Shown here: piece after piece, positions 15,810 to 22,860 of the stretch
Layout: each line of letters starts with the position of its first letter
Numbering within the stretch: position 1 is the stretch's first letter
Origin: Candidatus Bipolaricaulota bacterium
Lineage (GTDB): Bacteria > Bipolaricaulota > Bipolaricaulia > UBA7950 > UBA9294
Length of the DNA stretch: 32,899 nt
Direction of reading: 5' to 3'
Assembly (NCBI GenBank): GCA_030611415.1
Contig: JAUWPW010000011.1
Coordinates: 1-32,899, forward strand
The notes under the pieces: model-generated
Seen by the model: only the letters and a program-made list of their open reading frames with translations
Database searches by the model: none
What the model was told of the DNA's origin: nothing
Program-made: the position numbers and the translations under genes

Positions 15810-16874
15810 TCAACTTCTTTGTTGTAGGAAAGCACCGGGAAGGTCTTCGATGAAATGGGTGAGCAGTTGAATTGTATTCTCCAGATCGTTCAGTCGCACT
15901 GTTGAGGTCGGTGAATGGATGAATCGACAAGGGACTGAAAGAACGCCAGCAATGACTCCTTCACGTGTCAGGTGAATTGCGCCAGCGTCAGTACCTCCAT
16001 AGATTGGTAGTTTGTATTGATAGGGGATTGCCTCTCGTTCAGCGGTTTGCTCCAATGCTTTAATTAGCTTGGGTGAAACGATGATTGAGCGATCAGCAAC
16101 TGTTATTGCCGGACCGTGGCCAAGACGCACTGGCTGATTCTCTTCAGGAATTCCAGGCATGTCCGCTGCGATAGTTCCCTCTAGAGCAAGAGCAAGGTCT
16201 GGGTTTATCTGATAGGCGGCAGTACGTGTTCCGCGCAGGCCTACTTCTTCTCCAATTACAAAGGCGAAGACCAGGTTTAGGTTAAGTTTGGCGCTCGCTA
16301 GTCGGCGGGCTGTCTGAATCATTGCCACACAGCCCACTCGGTCGTCAAACGCCTTTCCAGTCACATATCCATCTCGAAGCTTGGTGAATGGGTAATGGAT
16401 TGTAAGAGGATCGCCAATACGGAGGCCCATGTCGGCCACTTCTTGTGATGAGCTGCCTCCTACATCGATAAACATCTTCTCTATGGGGATTGGCTCCTTG
16501 CGTTGTTCCGCCGTTAGAATGTGGGGGGGAACAGAACCAATCACACCACAATGCTTCTCTCCTGAACGGCTAAGGATTTCTACGCGATGACCAGGGATGA
16601 TCCTCTCATCCCATCCGCCAAGCGGAGTAAAACGTAGGTATCCATTGTTGTCGATCCATTTTACCATAAATCCTACTTCGTCCATGTGTGCATCAAGCAT
16701 GAGAGTTAGATCGCTGTTTCCTCTTCGCGTGGCAATGAGGTTTCCAAGTGTGTCCGTTCTCAGTTCATCGACATATGGAGAGATGAATGTCTCGATCTGT
16801 CTACGCACCTCGTCCTCGAAACCAGCAACACCGAAGGCATCCGAAAGTTGTTGTAGTAGATCAATTGATTCCAT
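15810..16874 (-). CDS. M42-family metallo-aminopeptidase
   Basis: Dinuclear zinc or cobalt aminopeptidase of the tetrahedral (TET) type, often annotated as endoglucanase M or glutamyl aminopeptidase. Metal and catalytic residues are visible in LDAHMDEVGFM (His, Asp), GKAFDDRVGC (bridging Asp), VIGEEVGLRGT (catalytic and metal-binding Glu pair) and FIHSPTSTV (His). ALEGTIAADMPG and YGGTDAGAIHLTREG are also family-typical. The length is 354 residues. GAGGGGGG precedes the ATG. It is convergent with the aminotransferase gene, with 30 bases between the stops and no terminator seen. It supports peptide use. Confidence 0.93.
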   Translation of the reverse strand: MESIDLLQQLSDAFGVAGFEDEVRRQIETFISPYVDELRTDTLGNLIATRRGNSDLTLMLDAHMDEVGFMVKWIDNNGYLRFTPLGGWDERIIPGHRVEILSRSGEKHCGVIGSVPPHILTAEQRKEPIPIEKMFIDVGGSSSQEVADMGLRIGDPLTIHYPFTKLRDGYVTGKAFDDRVGCVAMIQTARRLASAKLNLNLVFAFVIGEEVGLRGTRTAAYQINPDLALALEGTIAADMPGIPEENQPVRLGHGPAITVADRSIIVSPKLIKALEQTAEREAIPYQYKLPIYGGTDAGAIHLTREGVIAGVLSVPCRFIHSPTSTVRLNDLENTIQLLTHFIEDLPGAFLQQRS

Positions 16875-16940
16875 TACTTACCCCCCTCTGATTTGACAAG
16901 AGTATAAGTGAAGTCAGAGATTTCGCCAGTTGGTCTCTTG

Positions 16941-16965
16941 GCGAGAGAAAAGCTTTGCCTCTCGC
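16941..16965. repeat. Intergenic GCGAGAG/CTCTCGC palindrome
   Basis: In the 326-base gap 16875-17200, GCGAGAG (16941-16947) and CTCTCGC (16959-16965) form a seven-pair stem around AAAAGCTTTGC. It is followed by CAGAGATCGCAGAGAAG and a short iterated GTCCAA run (16988-17015). Similar motifs occur at 8298 and 27321. Confidence 0.6.
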
Positions 16966-17045
16966 AGAGATCGCAGAGAAGACCATGGTCCAAAGTCCAA
17001 TGTCCAACGTCCAAAGCCAGAAAGCTGGTGAAGACAGAAGAGATT

Positions 17046-17102
17046 ATGGCAATTAAGAGGTCTGAAGATATCGAAGCATGGAAAGCCGCGGCTGGAGCGT
17101 GA
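17046..17102 (+). pseudogene. Possible N-terminal remnant of a four-helix-bundle (S23-type) protein
   Basis: A frame of 18 codons reads MAIKRSEDIEAWKAAAGA and then stops. The stretch EDIEAWKAA resembles the first helix of the four-helix-bundle family (TIGR02436-like), whose members usually run to about 120 residues. Nothing recognisable continues in any nearby frame. The match is short, so chance cannot be excluded. Confidence 0.4.
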
Positions 17103-17162
17103 GGAGCCTCTTTTGTTGCTCTTCCTATTCTCATCGACAATGCACGTTTCTGCGCAATGCCT

Positions 17163-17168
17163 TATAAT
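17163..17168 (+). promoter_or_regulatory. Candidate -10 element upstream of the DUF502-accDA operon
   Basis: A perfect TATAAT lies 32 bases before the DUF502 start, a normal distance. No convincing -35 box is found at 16 to 18 bases, so this is only a partial promoter match. Confidence 0.35.
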
Positions 17169-17200
17169 GAATATGGTGGAAAGTAGCTAAGGAGCATTTT

Positions 17201-17875
17201 ATGCAAGGATTCCTGCGGCACTTAAGGGATACATTCATCAGTGGCCTTCTCGCAATCATCCCCGTTGGAGGAACAATATTCCTCATATGGTTCCTGTACG
17301 ACTTGATCGATGGATTGGTGGGAAAAGCAACGCCCTTTGGTAAGACAGTAGAAAGAGTGCTTGGCCAATGGATTCCTGGGATGGGAATCTATATGACAAT
17401 AATACTTATCCTGATAATAGGATTCATCACGCGGAATTTCTTTGGTCGTTATCTTCACTACTACCTGGAAAGAATCGTCTTCTCGATTCCCGGTGTACGC
17501 AAGATGTATTTCACATTGAAACAATTTAGTACCGCATTGCTCACACGCGACACCAGTTCTTTTAAACAGGTAGTTATATTCGAGTACCCAAAAGAGGGGA
17601 TAAACATTATCGGGTTGATCACTAATGACAACACCGGGAAATTGCAGCAAGAAACGGAAGAAGAGTGTGCAATAGTTTATGCTCCAACTGCGCCCAATCC
17701 TCTTTCCGGGATGATGTTGATCATTCCCAAACGCAAACTTACCTACGTTGATATCCCTGTAGACGATGCGCTTTCAATGATTCTTTCCAGTGGATCGGTC
17801 TTGCCGGATAGCGTGTCAAAAACGGAACCTAAACCCCGTCCCCGTTTTCATCCATTTGGCATCATTAGGCGGTAA
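17201..17875 (+). CDS. DUF502 membrane protein
   Basis: Membrane protein of unknown function. Two hydrophobic segments are visible near the N-terminus: ISGLLAIIPVGGTIFLIWFLY (about residues 13-33) and a second around MGIYMTIILILIIGFI (about residues 65-80). A soluble C-terminal region has VVIFEYPKEGINIIGLIT and PNPLSGMMLIIPKRKLTYVDI, all typical of the family. AAGGAG six bases before ATG sets the start. It ends four bases before accD, so it is probably transcribed with the acetyl-CoA carboxylase genes; whether this reflects a lipid or membrane role is unknown. Confidence 0.85.
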   Translation: MQGFLRHLRDTFISGLLAIIPVGGTIFLIWFLYDLIDGLVGKATPFGKTVERVLGQWIPGMGIYMTIILILIIGFITRNFFGRYLHYYLERIVFSIPGVRKMYFTLKQFSTALLTRDTSSFKQVVIFEYPKEGINIIGLITNDNTGKLQQETEEECAIVYAPTAPNPLSGMMLIIPKRKLTYVDIPVDDALSMILSSGSVLPDSVSKTEPKPRPRFHPFGIIRR

Positions 17876-17879
17876 TTGT

Positions 17880-18719
17880 ATGGCAATCTTCAAAGAGAAA
17901 CATTACTTACGAGTTAAGCTGGACAAGGAAACGGATGAAAGCCTATGGATGCAGTGCAAGTCCTGTGGCGAGCTCGTGTTTAAGCGGAGGGTACGTGAGA
18001 ATAATAACATATGTCCGTACTGTGGTGAGTACTTCTTCCTCACAGCAAAGGAGCGCATTGAATCGCTGATCGATGAAGGGAGCTTCACCGACATCTCTAA
18101 GCCGATTATGGCTGCTGATCCTCTCTTGTTCCAAGATACAAAGCCTTATCCACAACGAATCGAGGAAGCACAGCAGAAAACAGGGCTTGCGGATGCTATT
18201 ATCATCGGAAATGCAGCCATCTCTGGAATCGTTGTAGTAGTAGGGGTAATGGACTTTCGTTTCATTGGAGGAAGTATGGGTTCGGTAATGGGCGAACAGA
18301 TTTGCCATGGAATGGAGGAGGCAATCCGGAACCACTACCCATTTATCCTTGTCTCTTCATCTGGAGGAGCACGAATCCAAGAAGGTATCTTGTCACTTAT
18401 GCAGATGGCGAAGACATCCGTGGTGCGCGCTCGACTTGCCGAACAACGCCTTCCATTTATCTCCGTGATGACCTATCCCACAACTGCAGGGGTACAGGCC
18501 TCAATTGCTAGTCTGGGAGATGTGATCATCGCTGAGAAAGGCGCAATGATTGGGTTTGCTGGGCGACGGGTAATCAAGGGTACAATCGCTGAGGAGCTTC
18601 CACCTAATTATCAAACCGATAGCTTTGCCCTTGAACATGGCAGTATTGACCGTGTCGCAAATCGTGAGTACCTACGTGAGGAATTGAGCAACGTTCTTCG
18701 CTTCTTTGTGAGGCAATAA
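17880..18719 (+). CDS. accD: Acetyl-CoA carboxylase carboxyltransferase subunit beta
   Basis: With AccA it transfers carboxyl from biotin to acetyl-CoA, the first step of fatty-acid synthesis. The N-terminal zinc ribbon is visible as CKSC and CPYC near residues 25-47. The carboxylase core shows VMDFRFIGGSMGSVMGEQI, SSSGGARIQEG and PTTAGVQASIASLGDVIIAE. The ATG at 17880 gives about 279 residues; a frame extending upstream overlaps DUF502 and adds unrelated residues. The stop overlaps the accA start by one base (TAATG). The biotin carboxylase and biotin carrier genes are not in the window. Confidence 0.96.
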   Translation: MAIFKEKHYLRVKLDKETDESLWMQCKSCGELVFKRRVRENNNICPYCGEYFFLTAKERIESLIDEGSFTDISKPIMAADPLLFQDTKPYPQRIEEAQQKTGLADAIIIGNAAISGIVVVVGVMDFRFIGGSMGSVMGEQICHGMEEAIRNHYPFILVSSSGGARIQEGILSLMQMAKTSVVRARLAEQRLPFISVMTYPTTAGVQASIASLGDVIIAEKGAMIGFAGRRVIKGTIAEELPPNYQTDSFALEHGSIDRVANREYLREELSNVLRFFVRQ

Positions 18720-19672
18720 TGGCTGAGAAAAGGGCTATTGAACTCTTGGAAGCGAAAATACAAGAATTGCGTGAACTGAACAAAATGGAAGAAATCGATA
18801 TGTCCAGCGAGATCGCCCGCCTAGCAGAAAAACTCGAAGCTCTAAAAATCGATACATACAGCAACTTAAGCGATTGGGAACGTGTAAAGATTGCCCGCCA
18901 TCCCGAGCGACCCTATGCACTTGATTACATAGACAAGATATTTACCGATTTCTATGAACTTCATGGTGATCGGCTCATCGGAGATGATCGTGCGCTTCTT
19001 GTAGGATTGGCTCAACTGCAGGGCAAACCGGTAGTTCTTTTGGCCCAACAAAAAGGGCGTTCCACAGAGGAGAACAAGCAGCGATACTTTGGAATGCCGC
19101 GCCCGCAAGGATACCGGAAGGCAAAACGGATAATGGCGCTTGCAGAGCGGTTCTCTTTTCCTCTGATCAGTCTAATTGACACACCTGGGGCCTATCCAGG
19201 ACTAGAAGCGGAGGAATTCAATATCGGCGGAGCAATTGCGAATAACCTCCTTGCAATGGCAAAGCTGCCTACCCCAACGATTGCGGTGATAATTGGCGAG
19301 GGGGGATCAGGCGGTGCATTGGCAGTGGGTGTCGCCGATCGCGTACTCATGTTAGAGAACGCAACCTACTCTGTGATCAGCCCTGAAGGGGCATCGGCAA
19401 TTCTATGGAAAGACAAAGGAAAAACCAGACAGGCAGCACAAGCGCTCAACCTTACCGCAGAACACCTGCTCAAACTGGGAGTAGTCGATGAAGTGATCCC
19501 AGAACCATTAGGTGGCGCGCATAAGGATCCCCAGAAGACAGTTGCTTCTCTTAAAGAGGTCCTCATACGGCATTTTGCGGAGGTTTGTAATACCCCGCTA
19601 GAAGAACTGCTCTCTGCTCGCTACAAGCGGTACCGTTCCTTTGGTTGCTACCGCACCTTAAGTGATCGCTAA
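18719..19672 (+). CDS. accA: Acetyl-CoA carboxylase carboxyltransferase subunit alpha
   Basis: Partner of AccD in the carboxyltransferase. Family features are an N-terminal helical region (IELLEAKIQELRELNKME), then ARHPERPYALDYI, ELHGDRLIGDD, GMPRPQGYRKAKR, LIDTPGAYPGLEAEE, IGEGGSGGALAVGVADRVLMLENATYSVISPEG and ASILWKD-like SAILWKD. The length of 317 residues is typical. The start is fixed by the one-base overlap with accD. The 137 bases after the stop contain the promoter of the next gene and no clear terminator. Confidence 0.97.
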   Translation: MAEKRAIELLEAKIQELRELNKMEEIDMSSEIARLAEKLEALKIDTYSNLSDWERVKIARHPERPYALDYIDKIFTDFYELHGDRLIGDDRALLVGLAQLQGKPVVLLAQQKGRSTEENKQRYFGMPRPQGYRKAKRIMALAERFSFPLISLIDTPGAYPGLEAEEFNIGGAIANNLLAMAKLPTPTIAVIIGEGGSGGALAVGVADRVLMLENATYSVISPEGASAILWKDKGKTRQAAQALNLTAEHLLKLGVVDEVIPEPLGGAHKDPQKTVASLKEVLIRHFAEVCNTPLEELLSARYKRYRSFGCYRTLSDR

Positions 19673-19759
19673 GAGCCATTCACCGGCTATGTATGTTAAT
19701 ACTGGCGCTCAATAATACGAACAAGGTACCATCTCGGGCGGTCCATGTCTTATGTCCCC

Positions 19760-19788
19760 TTGAATGGAGAGAATAACAGGGGTATAAG
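19760..19788 (+). promoter_or_regulatory. Candidate promoter of the aldolase-PFK operon
   Basis: TTGAAT (19760-19765) and TATAAG (19783-19788) are 17 bases apart. Transcription would start near 19795, giving a short leader whose first bases include GGGGG, a possible ribosome binding site for the start at 19810. Confidence 0.55.
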
Positions 19789-19809
19789 CTACCTGGGGGT
19801 TGATAATAG

Positions 19810-20802
19810 ATGGCATTCTTCAACGGAAAAGATCTGCGGCAGGTCTATAAGAAGGCACAGGCAGAGGGATATGGGTTGATGGCCAATAATATTGCCGAAA
19901 CTAATGTACTTATTGGCCTGCTTGAAGGATACGCTAAGCGGTGTTCCGATCTCGTCATCCAGGTTAGCCCGGGAGCTGCTGCCTTTGCCGGCGGTGGAAA
20001 TAAAGCCAGCGGACTAACAATACTCTCTTATACAATCAAACAGCTTGCAGAATACTACCCAATTGGGGTTTCCCTAAACCTTGACCATTTTACGGTTAAT
20101 GATATGCCCCTAATTAAGCAAGCAATAGATAGCTCGCTCGTTTCGTCAATCATGATCGACGCATCCAGAGAGTCGTTTGAGGAAAACGTCCGCATTAGTC
20201 ACCTAGTCGTTCAGATGGCTAAAGGGAGTGGGGTCCTAATTGAGGCGGAATTGGGAAAGATCAAGGGTGTAGAGGACGAGGTCGCCTCTGACGAAGCATT
20301 CTATACCGATCCTGAGGAAGCGGTTGAATTCATCAAGCGAACAGAGGCAGACCTTCTTGCCATCTCTATTGGAACACAGCATGGTGTTTCAAAGGGACGC
20401 GACGTGGTTCTGCAAACGGATATCGCTAAGAGAATTCATGAGCGACTAGAAGAAGATGGCCTTTTGATTCCGCTTGTCCTTCATGGTACATCTGGGCTAC
20501 TTGCCCAGCAGATTCAAGAGATTACTCGCTGTGGGGTATGTAAGCTAAATAAGGATACACGTTACCAATACGAGTATGCGCGGACAGCTCACGATTTCTA
20601 CTGCACACATACATCCTCCATTGTTCCGCCTTTTGGAATAGAAGACAATTCCAGCGGGCTTTTCTCGGAGAGCAACTGGACACCTAATAAGTCCGATTTT
20701 GATCCGCGAGTGGTAGGCAAGCTAGTGCGCGCCAAAATCACGGAAACGGCAATAGAGCTGATTGATCAAGCAGGAAGCGCCAACCACACGCTCCTAAGAT
20801 GA
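19810..20802 (+). CDS. Class II fructose-bisphosphate aldolase family protein
   Basis: Zinc-dependent aldolase, probably cleaving fructose 1,6-bisphosphate to glyceraldehyde 3-phosphate and DHAP. Likely metal ligands are in SLNLDHF, AELGKI, SIGTQHGVSKG and LVLHGTSG. The N-terminal DLRQVYKKAQAEGYGLMANNIAE and IMIDASRESFEENV also fit. The C-terminal part, with HTSSIVPPFGIEDNSSGLFSES, is less usual. The length is 330 residues. Tagatose-bisphosphate or another aldolase activity is possible, but overlap with a phosphofructokinase gene (ATGA) favours a role in glycolysis or gluconeogenesis. Confidence 0.85.
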   Translation: MAFFNGKDLRQVYKKAQAEGYGLMANNIAETNVLIGLLEGYAKRCSDLVIQVSPGAAAFAGGGNKASGLTILSYTIKQLAEYYPIGVSLNLDHFTVNDMPLIKQAIDSSLVSSIMIDASRESFEENVRISHLVVQMAKGSGVLIEAELGKIKGVEDEVASDEAFYTDPEEAVEFIKRTEADLLAISIGTQHGVSKGRDVVLQTDIAKRIHERLEEDGLLIPLVLHGTSGLLAQQIQEITRCGVCKLNKDTRYQYEYARTAHDFYCTHTSSIVPPFGIEDNSSGLFSESNWTPNKSDFDPRVVGKLVRAKITETAIELIDQAGSANHTLLR

Positions 20803-21827
20803 AACGAGTAGGAATATTGACAGGCGGAGGGGACTCGCCAGGGATCAATGCAGCAATTCGCTCAATAGTACGCTTCGGTTACAGGCACAATATCGCGGCA
20901 ATCGGATTCCTTGAGGGGTGGAAAGGTGTGATGGAGAACCTCAAACGTCCTCTTGGACCTGAGAACGTTTCGGGCATTCTGCACATTGGTGGAACGATCT
21001 TGGGAAGCTCACGTACAAACCCATTCGAGAATGAGCAGGGGCTAAGCGGCATTACAGAAACACTGGAACAGAACGCGATTGACTTCCTAGTAGCAATTGG
21101 TGGTGACGATACTCTAGGTGTAGCTCACGAGCTTGCTAGCCATGGAGTGCAAGCAATTGGGATTCCACAGACAATCGACAATGATATCGCCTTAACTGAT
21201 TACTGTATCGGTTTTTCGTCGGCTTTGGGTGTGATAACCGATGCCTTAGACCGACTGCATACTACCGCTTTTTCCCATCACCGTATCCTGGTCCTCGAAG
21301 TAATGGGACGAGACGCTGGTTGGTTAAGCTTGATGGGAGGGATTGCTGGTGGAGCCGACATTATTCTTATCCCCGAGCAAGATTTCAGTGTTGCCGCAGT
21401 ACACCGTCAAATTCTCAACCGTCAGGCACGAAAGAAGCACTTCAGTATTATCATTATCGCCGAAGGCGCAAGACCGAAGGGCTTGGAGAGCCAGGTAGTA
21501 AATGAGGCTGAGGTTGATGCCTTCGGGCATGTTCGTCTGGGCGGAGTAGGGCAATATCTGGCCAACCAGCTGGCAGACAAGCTGCGGGTGCCGGTAAGGG
21601 TCACAAATCTTGCCTACCTACAACGAGGCGGACGCCCCTCCCCATTTGATCGTATACTTGCCACTCGGTTTGGAGCTGCTGCGATCGAATTTGCCTTAGA
21701 AGAAAGATTCGATGTAATGACCGCTATACAGGGCACCACAATCAAAGCGGTGAGCCTTGCAGAAGCACTAGAAAGGGAACGGCATGTAGATCCAGGGCTG
21801 ATTTACCTGGTAAATCTATTTGAGTGA
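20799..21827 (+). CDS. 6-phosphofructokinase, possibly pyrophosphate-dependent
   Basis: Phosphorylates fructose 6-phosphate. The family features are GILTGGGDSPGINAAIR at the N-terminus, GGTILGSSRTNPF, IGGDDTLGVA, PQTIDND (catalytic Asp), EVMGRDAGWLS and LAYLQRGGRPSPFDR. The length of 342 residues fits the short PFK-A forms. GGDDT has aspartate where E. coli ATP-PFK has Gly104, a hallmark of pyrophosphate-using enzymes; the lysine they usually carry in PKTIDND is glutamine here. The phosphoryl donor is therefore uncertain. It is co-transcribed with the aldolase through ATGA. Confidence 0.9.
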   Translation: MKRVGILTGGGDSPGINAAIRSIVRFGYRHNIAAIGFLEGWKGVMENLKRPLGPENVSGILHIGGTILGSSRTNPFENEQGLSGITETLEQNAIDFLVAIGGDDTLGVAHELASHGVQAIGIPQTIDNDIALTDYCIGFSSALGVITDALDRLHTTAFSHHRILVLEVMGRDAGWLSLMGGIAGGADIILIPEQDFSVAAVHRQILNRQARKKHFSIIIIAEGARPKGLESQVVNEAEVDAFGHVRLGGVGQYLANQLADKLRVPVRVTNLAYLQRGGRPSPFDRILATRFGAAAIEFALEERFDVMTAIQGTTIKAVSLAEALERERHVDPGLIYLVNLFE

Positions 21828-21866
21828 TTCCTTCAATTAGCCAATTTCAGTTGTCAGAAAGAAAGA

Positions 21867-21982
21867 CAGTTCTCAGTTCTCAGTTTTCAGTTATCAGTTC
21901 GCCCTTTCTTGCTTAACCAATTGAACGAATCAAACCAATCAACTATTTGACCAATCAGTTCTCAGTTCTCAGTTATCAGTTT
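21867..21982. repeat. CAGTT-heptad iterated repeats
   Basis: Two blocks, 21867-21900 and 21956-21982, consist of degenerate seven-base units such as CAGTTCT, CAGTTTT and CAGTTAT. Another short block is at 22177-22197. The gap 21828-22335 has no gene I can support; its reading frames are built of repeat sequence. Confidence 0.85.
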
Positions 21983-22050
21983 GCCTTTCCAATTCAACCA
22001 TTCAACTTGCCTTTTCTCGTCTCCCAACTGCCGACTGTCTTTTCACTTAT

Positions 22051-22133
22051 CATTGTTCGTCGGCATCTGGATGCCGGATCAAGTCCGGCATGACGGTATG
22101 CATCGTCATTCCGGCGAAAGCCGGAATCCAGCG
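22051..22133. repeat. Paired palindromic repeat (hairpin A + hairpin B)
   Basis: Hairpin A pairs ATGCCGGA (22071-22078) with TCCGGCAT (22084-22091) around TCAAG. Hairpin B pairs ATTCCGGC (22108-22115) with GCCGGAAT (22120-22127) around a GAAA loop. The same elements recur twice at the end of the window (32493-32899). Confidence 0.85.
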
Positions 22134-22302
22134 CAGAGCCTGGGAATCCAGCGTGATGGTAGCTCTATGTTGTTTACAGTTCTCAGTTTTTAGTTCTGGC
22201 TTCTTTGTCTTTCATTGTTTTCGACTCTTGACTGCCGACTCCAGACTCCCGACTGGGTTTTCACCCACCACCCACCGTCTTTCGGCTCCCGGCTATGTTT
22301 TC

Positions 22303-22329
22303 AACTCAACGAACTCAACGAACTCAACA
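22303..22329. repeat. Nine-base tandem repeat, three units
   Basis: AACTCAACG is repeated at 22303-22311 and 22312-22320, with AACTCAACA at 22321-22329. It lies just past the mobB stop. Confidence 0.85.
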
Positions 22330-22335
22330 GACTCA

Positions 22336-22860
22336 TCACCACTCACTGTTTTCCTGCGAAAACATCTCGAGAAGAAAATCAGCGACCTCCTCCGGTTTGT
22401 AAGGAGAAAGGATTATAACTCCATCGGGAAGAGCAGCATGTCTATCAGTAACAACAGCTACAACGTCTATCTCGCCAGTAAGTGGCCCTGCTCTAGTTGT
22501 GCTTGTCTGGCGATATACCTCTATCTTCGGAAACGGCCCATGTTTGAATCCTTCAACAAGCACAATATCATACCCGGAGAACAACCGTTTGACCATTAGA
22601 TCGATCTGTTCATCAGGGTTATTGTCCCAGAACAGAGCACAAGACGATCCACTTATCGCAAGACTACCCTCTGCGCCGGCTTGACGATGCCAATAGGTAT
22701 CCTTTCCCTGTTTGTCAACATCCATTTCACCTGAGATGTGCTTCACTGTTCCCACGCGCAAGCCTCGCCGTACTAAGATGGGTATCAACCGCTTCAACAG
22801 TGTGGTCTTCCCGCTTTCGTGATGTCCGATAAATGAAACAATATGGCACGTTGAGGTCAC
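22336..22860 (-). CDS. mobB: Molybdopterin-guanine dinucleotide biosynthesis protein MobB
   Basis: P-loop GTPase that assists maturation of the molybdenum/tungsten pterin cofactor. Walker A is GHHESGKTTLL near residue 12. Other family features are VGTVKHISGEMDVDKQGKDTYWHRQAGAEG and DIVLVEGFKHGPFPKIEVYR. The length is 174 residues. The start is GTG, overlapping the stop of the upstream oxidoreductase gene (GTGA). That coupling suggests it serves that enzyme. The last codons run into repeat sequence, so the C-terminal tail may be recently altered. Confidence 0.9.
   Translation of the reverse strand: MTSTCHIVSFIGHHESGKTTLLKRLIPILVRRGLRVGTVKHISGEMDVDKQGKDTYWHRQAGAEGSLAISGSSCALFWDNNPDEQIDLMVKRLFSGYDIVLVEGFKHGPFPKIEVYRQTSTTRAGPLTGEIDVVAVVTDRHAALPDGVIILSPYKPEEVADFLLEMFSQENSEW

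Noticed and set aside
21981-22599. Overlapping open frames in and beside the repeat gap.
   Set aside because: They consist of repeat sequence or antisense of mobB, with no coding character.
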